Source: UBA1447 sp964568955 (GTDB lineage: Bacteria > Bacillota > Clostridia > Oscillospirales > Acutalibacteraceae). Taken from it: a stretch of 5,612 bases of DNA. Below are positions 1 through 4,522 of this stretch, one piece after another. Where the stretch lies: assembly GCA_964568955.1 (NCBI GenBank), contig CAZMSM010000098.1, positions 1 through 5,612 of the forward strand. Reading direction: 5' to 3'. The notes beneath the pieces are model-generated. The model searched no databases. It was not told the DNA's origin and worked only from the letters and a program-made list of their open reading frames with translations. Both the position numbers and the translations under genes were made by a program. Position 1 is the stretch's first letter; each line of letters starts with the position of its first letter.

Positions 1-158
1 CGAGCGCATGGCTCAATTTTTATTTTGAATTTACACCAATTATACGGACTTAATCATCATATTACCACAAACCAATTGATAATTCCATAATAATTCACAT
101 AATATTTCCTATTTCGGCACAAATGTGTTTAAAGTCCCATCAATCGTACCCAAATCGT
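1..158. other. AT-rich intergenic stretch, no gene seen
   Basis: This stretch is strongly AT-rich and has no open frame with a credible ribosome binding site on either strand. A short GAGC/GCTC hairpin at 2-14, followed by an AT-rich tract with several T runs, could be the tail of a terminator for a plus-strand gene outside the window. Its stem is only four pairs, so it is not called. The stretch probably separates the operon at 302-858 from whatever lies to the left. Confidence 0.5.
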
Positions 159-187
159 TTTACAAACATAAAATTTTGCATTATAAT
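159..187 (+). promoter_or_regulatory. Sigma-A promoter for the small-protein operon
   Basis: A -35 box TTTACA (159-164, five of six consensus bases) is separated by 17 bases from a perfect -10 box TATAAT (182-187). Transcription would start near 194 and give a leader of about 108 bases before the first ATG at 302. It is the best promoter seen on the plus strand, and it faces the two overlapping genes that follow. No clear operator or riboswitch fold was recognised in the leader. Confidence 0.7.
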
Positions 188-301
188 TCAATTGTAGATA
201 AACAACGGGAACATTTTCTAAGAACCGGTGTAAATCCGCCCCGCATTCTACATAGTATATGACTTGGATTTGATAAGATACTTTTAAAGGAGTTGAAAAT
301 T

Positions 302-472
302 ATGTTTGACCCTCTGATATTCATGGTTCTTGCATATATCCTGTATCTGATACTCAGCCGGTCCGAGAGAAAAGAGCAAAGGCAATACCGCAAGGATTAT
401 GCGATTAAATGTCAGTTGGAAAGAGAGAAGGCACAAAAAGAAAAAGATAAAAAGGACGGTGGAACAAAATGA
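302..472 (+). CDS. Small single-pass membrane protein with basic cytoplasmic tail (56 aa)
   Basis: Unrecognised small protein. It begins MFDPLIFMVLAYILYLILSR, so residues about 4-19 form one hydrophobic membrane segment. The rest (about 20-56) is highly charged and rich in Lys, Arg, Glu and Gln (RSERKEQRQYRK, then REKAQKEKDKKD), probably a helical, net-basic tail. The positive-inside rule places that tail in the cytoplasm. The start is supported by AAAGGAG at 286-292, nine bases before the ATG, and by the promoter at 159-187. The stop codon overlaps the start of the next gene in ATGA (469-472), so the two are very likely translationally coupled. No signal-peptidase site or lipobox is visible. 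Alternatives are a small phage- or toxin-like membrane peptide, or a membrane anchor for its neighbour. That it is a real gene is well supported; its function is unknown. Confidence 0.75.
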   Translation: MFDPLIFMVLAYILYLILSRSERKEQRQYRKDYAIKCQLEREKAQKEKDKKDGGTK

Positions 473-858
473 GTGATGATGACATCGACCTGGAGCAGGA
501 AGACGAAGAGGAGATCGACGATTTTATTATATGGTTGGCGCGGGCTTACGCAGACCGGAATACGGACGGAACCTATGTTTTGAACCCGGTCAAGCTCGGC
601 CAAATGAATGAAGCGGTTAAACTCGCGCAGGAGCTTTGCGTTGACTGGGGAAGTGTTCAGGTAACACCGCTTGACGCAAAAGAGCTGCACGGTTATTTCA
701 GCTTGACGATGCCGATTCTGCATTTGCATGCTGAATCAATGATAATATTCAGGCAGCTGACAGATATGGTTGATGTGATGGCTTTTTATCCGGGCAGTGA
801 GCCTGAGATACTGGTGGAGTTTGTGATAAATGATGTTTATATAAAGGCGGAGGAATAG
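469..858 (+). CDS. Hypothetical protein with hyperacidic N-terminus (129 aa)
   Basis: Unrecognised cytoplasmic protein. Twelve of residues 3-18 are Asp or Glu, giving a disordered-looking acidic head. A compact-looking body follows: a probable helix at about 19-30 (FIIWLARAYADR), a second at about 42-57 (KLGQMNEAVKLAQELC), and a strand-rich C-terminal half including YFSLTMPILHLHAESM and EILVEFVINDVYI. There is no signal peptide, membrane segment or known catalytic motif. The start codon lies in the ATGA overlap with the 56-residue membrane protein. AAGGA (452-456) and GGTGG (458-462) just upstream, inside the first gene, could serve as the ribosome binding site. The acidic head and the basic tail of the upstream protein suggest that the two bind each other, but this is inference from charge and gene order only. 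A phage-derived or immunity-type protein cannot be excluded. No terminator was found directly after the stop. Confidence 0.8.
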   Translation: MSDDDIDLEQEDEEEIDDFIIWLARAYADRNTDGTYVLNPVKLGQMNEAVKLAQELCVDWGSVQVTPLDAKELHGYFSLTMPILHLHAESMIIFRQLTDMVDVMAFYPGSEPEILVEFVINDVYIKAEE

Positions 859-891
859 CGGGGACGACGAGGTTCCACATCTCTGTCCAAA

Positions 892-926
892 TTAGATGTT
901 AGACGTTAGATTCTAGATGTTAGATG
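892..926. repeat. Five tandem 7-bp repeats, consensus TTAGATG
   Basis: Five contiguous heptamers read TTAGATG, TTAGACG, TTAGATT, CTAGATG and TTAGATG. Each differs from the consensus by at most one base. The array lies 34 bases after the stop of the 129-residue gene. A 13-base piece of it (GACGTTAGATTCT, 902-914) recurs inverted at 2249-2261, close to the second inverted-repeat element. It is a short tandem repeat, not a CRISPR, because the units have no spacers. Function is unknown; slippage or a DNA-binding site are possible. Confidence 0.8.
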
Positions 927-969
927 AAGGGAACGGCGGGCACGGCACGCCATGCCACTACGGGGAACG

Positions 970-1011
970 AACTCCTTCCGGCACTTCGTGCCACCTCCCT
1001 CAAGAGGGAGG
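970..1011. repeat. GC-rich dispersed intergenic repeat with two hairpins
   Basis: Two hairpins lie side by side: GGCAC-TTC-GTGCC (980-992) and CCTCCCTC-AA-GAGGGAGG (994-1011, a perfect eight-pair stem). They are preceded by ACTCCTTCC. From memory, this arrangement resembles an intergenic repeat that is abundant in gut clostridial genomes; no search was run. It lies just beyond the terminator of the zinc-binding gene and carries no coding sequence. No transposase or clear target duplication is visible. Confidence 0.6.
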
Positions 1012-1015
1012 CGTG

Positions 1016-1040
1016 AAAAAGAGGCGCAAAAATGCGCCCC
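1016..1040 (-). terminator. Rho-independent terminator of the zinc-binding protein gene
   Basis: Read on the minus strand, GGGGCGCA-TTTT-TGCGCCTC forms an eight-pair stem with one G-T wobble and a four-base loop (1040 down to 1021). TTTTT follows directly (1020-1016). It lies 32 bases after the stop at 1073, so the truncated gene still ends in a normal-looking terminator. Confidence 0.8.
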
Positions 1041-1072
1041 TTAAACAATCCGCAAATGATAATGGTCAACCC

Positions 1073-1627
1073 CTATCCCAGCGCCACCTGTAAATTCTCC
1101 AAATTCCCCTGCATGAGCGACAGAAAAGTTGCCCCGTCGGCGGCTTCCTGCGCGGAGATGTTATCCACCATGATTGCGGCGTTTGTCGGGATTGTCCACA
1201 CATGCGGCTCATAGGTGTGTTCATGCGTTTCACCCTCGTCGTGGTCGTGTTCCCCATGGTCCAGGTTCATATCAAGCAATACCCCGTTGGAGGCGTTGAG
1301 CACAAAAGCCTGTTTTCTTTTTATTGCTTTGAGTTTTTCGGGAACCCAGGGCTCCGTGTAGTCGTTGGTGTAGATGAAAAGGCCGCAGTCGGCGATGACC
1401 GATAGCGCGTCGGAGTCCGGCACATAGCTTTTATAGTTCGCGCCGGGTGCCAGCAGAAGCTCGGCGTTCACCTTGTCCCCCGCGATGGCACGGACAAAAT
1501 CGTATTGCGGAAAAAGCGTGCACACAACCTTGAGCCGATTGTCCTCTTCCTTTTTAGCGCAGTCGGCAAACAGGCCGGCCAAAACGGCAGCGGACAGAAG
1601 GATGGAAATGAGTTTTTTGATTTGCAT
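1073..1627 (-). CDS. Truncated ZnuA/TroA-type zinc ABC transporter substrate-binding lipoprotein
   Basis: This 184-residue protein matches the N-terminal lobe of zinc-binding proteins of ABC importers (cluster A-I), which usually have about 300 residues and capture Zn outside the membrane. Residues 1-20 are a signal peptide, with Cys23 in a poor lipobox (FADC, Asp at -1). RLKVVCTLFPQYDFVRAIAG (31-50) is the typical first strand and helix. The metal-loop motif reads PGANYKSYVP (61-70), with Lys66 where the family has its first His ligand. A His/Asp/Glu-rich loop (123-137, five His) and EPHVW (140-144, His142 as second ligand) follow. The protein stops about 40 residues later, so the C-terminal lobe and its ligands are absent. 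The start is set by AGGAG at 1636-1640, eight bases upstream; a longer frame to 1786 would run through the inverted repeat. No permease or ATPase gene is nearby. It is probably a decaying remnant, though ribosome binding site and terminator are intact, so expression is possible. Confidence 0.75.
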   Translation of the reverse strand: MQIKKLISILLSAAVLAGLFADCAKKEEDNRLKVVCTLFPQYDFVRAIAGDKVNAELLLAPGANYKSYVPDSDALSVIADCGLFIYTNDYTEPWVPEKLKAIKRKQAFVLNASNGVLLDMNLDHGEHDHDEGETHEHTYEPHVWTIPTNAAIMVDNISAQEAADGATFLSLMQGNLENLQVALG

Positions 1628-1658
1628 TGGGGCATCTCCTAACAAATACATTTTTTCG

Positions 1659-1737
1659 GTAGGGGCGAACTGCGTTCGTCCGCGTAATAATTCGTTTGAT
1701 TCATCGCTGATAACGGACGAACACAGTTCGCCCCTAC
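1659..1737. repeat. Long inverted-repeat element, 24-bp arms
   Basis: The arms at 1659-1682 and 1714-1737 are 24 bases long and match with a single mismatch. They begin GTAGGGGCGAAC and enclose a 31-base spacer. Each arm also contains a small internal palindrome (CGAAC-TGC-GTTCG in the left arm). The element has no coding capacity and no T-tract on either side, so it resembles a non-autonomous mobile or REP-like palindrome rather than a terminator. It ends 18 bases before the AGGAG of the zinc-binding gene, so if transcription starts farther upstream it forms a large hairpin in that gene's leader. The right arm also supplies the TAG that ends the hydrolase remnant reading frame. Confidence 0.8.
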
Positions 1738-1976
1738 GAAGCCGCTTTCCCCTTTGTGCGCGGTACACCCTTGCAATTCCAGTCAAAAAAGCCGCGCGGC
1801 CCCCAATGTTTGTAAAGAGCGTTGCTTAGAGATTTGCAAATTGCCGTATAAACTCTCTCTCTTTTTCTAACGGTGGGCGGCTTGCGGTTGCCGGTTTTTA
1901 TCAAGATGCCGTAGAGTCTTTCCCGCGCCGCAAGGGTTGTATCAGGATCAACAACCGTGTTGTCCAGCATCGCTTG
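1734..1976 (-). pseudogene. C-terminal remnant of a secreted alpha/beta hydrolase paralogue
   Basis: The minus-strand frame here encodes only the last part of the hydrolase family found at 2362-4284 and 4523-5612. Shared pieces in order are QAxAMLxNTVV, AARERL, the Lys/Arg-rich linker, and the C-terminal motif LSNALYKHWGPRGFFDW, whose counterpart in the complete copy is LSDTLYRYWGGRGFSDW. Homology starts abruptly near 1971, where the sequence becomes an antitoxin gene on the opposite strand, and ends at the Trp codon (1779-1781). The frame then reads on through repeat-like DNA to a TAG at 1734-1736. The signal peptide, catalytic domain and start codon are all missing, and the only upstream in-frame start (TTG, 1989-1991) is already inside antitoxin DNA. 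It is therefore a dead fragment of a third tandem copy. Confidence 0.85.
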
Positions 1977-2188
1977 AGCCTGAGTTTGCAATCATTCAGG
2001 CCATGATCGACACGCGTAAAAACTGCGGAATGACGCAGAAACAACTCGCAGAGAAAACCGGGATTGCTCAGGGTGATATCAGTAAATTGGAGAACGGGAG
2101 CGCTAACCCATCTTTGCGAACGCTCCAACGCCTTGCTTCCGGCATGGGTATGAAGCTTAAGGTTGAGATTATTCCCACCGGGCATTAG
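1937..2188 (+). CDS. 5'-truncated XRE-family HTH regulator, HigA-type antitoxin
   Basis: From Leu13 the protein follows the consensus of HigA-like antitoxins as I know it: LEPEFAIIQAMIDTRK, then a helix-turn-helix (TQKQLAEKT about 33-41, turn, QGDISKLEN about 45-53), then SLRTLQRLASGMGMKLKVEI. Such proteins bind their operator and neutralise a RelE/HigB-type mRNA-cleaving toxin encoded just upstream. Here the usual 20-30 N-terminal residues and the toxin gene are absent, and the DNA left of about 1971 is the antisense of a hydrolase remnant. The first 12 codons from the TTG at 1937 are therefore foreign. Translation could instead start at ATG 2003-2005, but neither start has a good ribosome binding site and no promoter is visible. 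The HTH itself is intact, so an orphan repressor is conceivable; a pseudogene is at least as likely. Confidence 0.65.
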   Translation: MYQDQQPCCPASLEPEFAIIQAMIDTRKNCGMTQKQLAEKTGIAQGDISKLENGSANPSLRTLQRLASGMGMKLKVEIIPTGH

Positions 2189-2205
2189 CAAATATTAGCG
2201 GATAG

Positions 2206-2246
2206 AAAAAGAGCGGGTAACTTATGAAAAGTTATCCGCTCTTTTT
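2206..2246. terminator. Bidirectional rho-independent terminator
   Basis: AAAAAGAGCGGGTAACTT (2206-2223) pairs over 18 bases, with one wobble, with its complement at 2229-2246 around the loop ATGAA. The stem ends in TTTTT on both strands. It lies between the convergent antitoxin gene (ends 2188, plus) and hydrolase gene (ends 2362, minus), and can stop transcription from both sides. Confidence 0.85.
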
Positions 2247-2281
2247 CAAGAATCTAACGTCGACATTTCGTATTAGCGTAG

Positions 2282-2365
2282 GTAGGGACGCACATTGTGC
2301 GCCCCCCCATTTGCTCGAAATCTATCTCAGCCGGTTTCTCGCGAATGCGGTGCGCCCTTGCCTAC
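2282..2365. repeat. Imperfect inverted-repeat element related to the one at 1659-1737
   Basis: The left end begins GTAGGGACGCAC-ATT-GTGCGCC. The right end, read on the minus strand, begins GTAGGCAAGGGCGCACC. Both ends share the GTAGG terminus and GC-rich arm style of the element at 1659-1737, but pairing between the arms is imperfect. The left arm carries its own five-pair hairpin (CGCAC-ATT-GTGCG). The right end overlaps the last codon of the hydrolase gene and provides its TAG stop (2362-2364). A 15-base stretch of this right end (2347-2361) matches 1760-1774 at 13 positions; that second site lies just after the remnant hydrolase. No transposase gene or target duplication is visible. Confidence 0.6.
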
Positions 2366-4284
2366 ACCCGCCAATCCGAAAAACCTCTGCCGCCCCAATA
2401 CCTATAAAGCGTGTCGCTTAAAAACTTGCAAACCTTTGTTAAAAGCTCTTCTTTGCTTTTGTCTTCGGGCGCATTGCGTTCACCGATTTTTACCGTGATG
2501 GCAAAAAGCCTTTCGCGCGCGGCGGTGTATTCTTCATAAACGACAACGGTGTTGTTGAGCATGGCGTCCGCTTGTTCGATAGCCGCTTGCAGCTCGGCCG
2601 CGTCTTGCGGTGTTAGAGCGCTTTGGTCAATGGTTTTTGCTTTGGCTACGTCACCGGTAAAGCCGCGCGCCTCTCGTCCCACGTTAAACTGTGGGAAACG
2701 CTCGGGCATGGTATAGACATCTGTAAAATCGTTATTGAGCAGCAGCTCTGTGGCTAATTTGATGATGACATCGTTCCTACCGGTGCCTTCGTGGTGTTGG
2801 TTGCGGAAGTAGAAGGTGTGGTCAGGCAATAGGCCGGTGGATGCGTCCACAATGCGGTCGGGGGAAATGTGGTTGTGCTCGAGACATTGTTGCTGTACAT
2901 AGTCCGCCGCTAGCGGCGTGTCAACCAGGCCGGAGGTGGCACCCATGGAGGTGGAGGCCAGATGAATAACGCCGTCCGAGTTGCACTCGTCCCAGGAGCC
3001 GGCAATCGCATAGAGGGATTGGTTGTAGTCGCAGATGTCAAAAACACTGACACCGTTTTCAATCAGTTTCAAGATGTTTGCATGGGCGTTTTGTTGCGCC
3101 CGGTAATACAAATCGGTTTGACGCCTAATTTCCGCATGCTCGGGGCCGGACAGCAAGTTTCCCGCCGCTTCGGCGTAATAGGCTTGTGGGACTAAGCTCC
3201 ACATCACGGTGCAGTTGACAAGTACGGTGTCCATGAGGGAGTTAACGGCCTTATCCAACACAGCGTGCAGGACATCTTTGGGTAGTAAGCGCAGCAGAAT
3301 ATTGATCAGGTAGCCAAGGTAACCGTCCATGAAGGACGGGAGAAGGTCTCTGTACAACATTTCGTCTTCCAGGCTCAAGTTGTTTGCGTAAACATCACCG
3401 ATAATGTTGCTGCCGTCGAGTGCCGGGACGATGAAAAGCACCCGATTGAGGTCCTCATAAATATCCGGATAAAATTCAAAAAGTGAGTTGGCAATGGTGC
3501 CGCCCAAACTGACCGGTACAAGGTTGACTTTGTCATGCCCCGTTTCCAGCTTCACTTGCTGAATATAGGCGTAAAGTTCCTCCGTAATGGACAGGTTATT
3601 GCCGAAGGAATCGTAAGCGAAGTAGTAGAGATGGTCTTCACCCGCCACTTGTGCGTAATAATTCAAGCTCATACTGCTGTAGATAAAAGATTTTTCTTTC
3701 TCCGTACAGCGGGCAACGCTGTAGGGGTAGCGTACCAGTTCCGTGTTGCTTGTCTTACCGCCGTCGGGTCCATTGGCACTCCCTGCGAAGACCTCGGCCG
3801 CAAGCTTCGCACCGGTGTCGGACAGACCGCAGTCCCGCTGTGTGAGCAGGGTGGCAATGAGGGGGGCCGCCAGTGAGCCGATAAGTGCGTCTGTATCGAC
3901 CGTTGGGGGCCAGGCGGTGATTTCTTTACCGTTTTTGTCAAGCATTCTGTTGTCATTTTCATCCAGCGCATACAGCTCGGACTGCCCGATACCATGTATA
4001 ACGATGGACGGTGCGTGGGGACAGTTGCCGCCACAGTGTGTGAGCACATCGCTGTTTTGAGTGTGTACAGGATTGCCCTCAGTTTCGCCCGCATGGTCGT
4101 TTAGCAGAATTGCGGCGGCCCGGTCAAACGTTTTAACGGTGCTGACAACATCGGTCTGCGTTTTGCTTATCGCCGCAGTAACGGCTGTGCTTGCGGGTTG
4201 CGTGGCAAACCCAACCCCAATGACAGAAAACATCAAGGTGCAAGCAAGCAGTGTGGAAGTTAGTCTCATAAATCCTTTTTTCAT
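2362..4284 (-). CDS. Secreted alpha/beta hydrolase, LCAT/lipase-like, with C-terminal helical domain (640 aa)
   Basis: Probable secreted acyl hydrolase or lipase; the substrate is unknown. Residues 1-27 are a signal peptide (MKK start, hydrophobic core, likely cut after GFA). Cys84 and Cys88 (HCGGNCPH) precede the first core strand and oxyanion loop IVIHGIGQS (94-102), and AWPP (124-127) follows, as in LCAT-like enzymes. The nucleophile elbow is VPVSLGG with Ser259; Pro257 replaces the usual first Gly of GxSxG. Candidate acid and base are Asp437 (NSDGVIHL) and His498 (HEGTGRNDV), with His472 as alternative. Residues about 551-600 form a FIVAR-like helical segment, and LSDTLYRYWGGRGFSDW (622-638) ends the protein. 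The start was chosen at ATG 4284 because GGAG (4294-4297) lies nine bases upstream; a TTG eight codons earlier lies ahead of this site. The gene has its own promoter (4385-4414). Its last codons abut a repeat element that supplies the stop. Family assignment is from motifs, not a search. Confidence 0.85.
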   Translation of the reverse strand: MKKGFMRLTSTLLACTLMFSVIGVGFATQPASTAVTAAISKTQTDVVSTVKTFDRAAAILLNDHAGETEGNPVHTQNSDVLTHCGGNCPHAPSIVIHGIGQSELYALDENDNRMLDKNGKEITAWPPTVDTDALIGSLAAPLIATLLTQRDCGLSDTGAKLAAEVFAGSANGPDGGKTSNTELVRYPYSVARCTEKEKSFIYSSMSLNYYAQVAGEDHLYYFAYDSFGNNLSITEELYAYIQQVKLETGHDKVNLVPVSLGGTIANSLFEFYPDIYEDLNRVLFIVPALDGSNIIGDVYANNLSLEDEMLYRDLLPSFMDGYLGYLINILLRLLPKDVLHAVLDKAVNSLMDTVLVNCTVMWSLVPQAYYAEAAGNLLSGPEHAEIRRQTDLYYRAQQNAHANILKLIENGVSVFDICDYNQSLYAIAGSWDECNSDGVIHLASTSMGATSGLVDTPLAADYVQQQCLEHNHISPDRIVDASTGLLPDHTFYFRNQHHEGTGRNDVIIKLATELLLNNDFTDVYTMPERFPQFNVGREARGFTGDVAKAKTIDQSALTPQDAAELQAAIEQADAMLNNTVVVYEEYTAARERLFAITVKIGERNAPEDKSKEELLTKVCKFLSDTLYRYWGGRGFSDWRV

Positions 4285-4353
4285 TATTACATTCTCCGTT
4301 TCGTCCAAAAATCATATGGCCAATACCGATGCTTTGGGTTTGCGTGTTTAAAG

Positions 4354-4373
4354 CTAGGTTGCTAATCGCCTAG
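4354..4373 (-). promoter_or_regulatory. Small hairpin at the 5' end of the hydrolase leader
   Basis: On the minus strand CTAGG-CGATTAGCAA-CCTAG forms a five-pair stem. It would lie about 5-24 bases into the transcript from the promoter at 4385-4414, roughly 70 bases before the start codon. It may stabilise the 5' end or be an operator. The stem is short and could be chance. Confidence 0.3.
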
Positions 4374-4384
4374 AACTTATAATT

Positions 4385-4414
4385 ATTGTAATTCATCTGT
4401 GTTGCCAGTGTCAA
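4385..4414 (-). promoter_or_regulatory. Sigma-A promoter of the 640-residue hydrolase gene
   Basis: Reading the minus strand, a perfect -35 TTGACA (4414-4409) is followed after 18 bases by TACAAT (4390-4385, five of six). Transcription would start near 4378, giving a leader of about 94 bases. The -35 box lies only 12 bases past the T-tract of the upstream gene's terminator, so the two hydrolase genes appear to be separate transcription units. Confidence 0.7.
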
Positions 4415-4426
4415 TCGAAAAAAGCG

Positions 4427-4467
4427 AAAAACACCGCCCCGAACGGTATCAATCCGTTCGGGGCGGT
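4427..4467 (-). terminator. Rho-independent terminator of the 3' hydrolase paralogue
   Basis: On the minus strand ACCGCCCCGAACGG (4467-4454) pairs perfectly over 14 bases with 4446-4433 around a seven-base loop. TTTTT follows (4431-4427). It begins 55 bases after the stop of the paralogue at 4523. Confidence 0.9.
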
Positions 4468-4522
4468 AAAAATCATATGGATTTGTTCGTTTTGCTATTG
4501 CTGATTATTTCGCCAAAGTGTG

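Noticed and set aside
1..30. Terminator at the left edge (GAGC/GCTC followed by AT-rich sequence)
   Set aside because: The stem has four pairs and no gene upstream is visible, so it cannot be told from chance.
892..926. CRISPR-like array
   Set aside because: The units are seven bases long and contiguous, with no spacers and no cas genes nearby.
1659..1737. Inverted repeat as a rho-independent terminator
   Set aside because: There is no T-run after the stem on either strand, and the 31-base spacer between the arms is long for a terminator loop.
1628..1786. N-terminal extension of the zinc-binding protein to a start at 1786
   Set aside because: The extension would be translated from the inverted repeat and hydrolase-remnant DNA. 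The start at 1627 has AGGAG at ideal spacing and is followed at once by a signal peptide.
1032..1829. Plus-strand open frames of 60-118 codons opposite the zinc-binding gene
   Set aside because: They are antisense to a recognisable family sequence, cross the palindrome, and encode no recognisable protein.
3535..4060. Plus-strand and alternate-frame open frames of 100-140 codons across the hydrolase gene
   Set aside because: They lie wholly inside the well-supported hydrolase coding sequence and show no ribosome binding site or recognisable protein features, so they are antisense shadows.
4240..4284. Lipoprotein signal (LLAC, Cys15) in the hydrolase signal peptide
   Set aside because: The hydrophobic core continues for about ten residues after Cys15 and ends in a better signal peptidase I site (GFA). 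A lipobox would cut in the middle of the core.
4285..4308. TTG start eight codons upstream of the 640-residue hydrolase
   Set aside because: The MKK start at 4284 has GGAG nine bases upstream and opens a standard signal peptide. The TTG lies upstream of that ribosome binding site.
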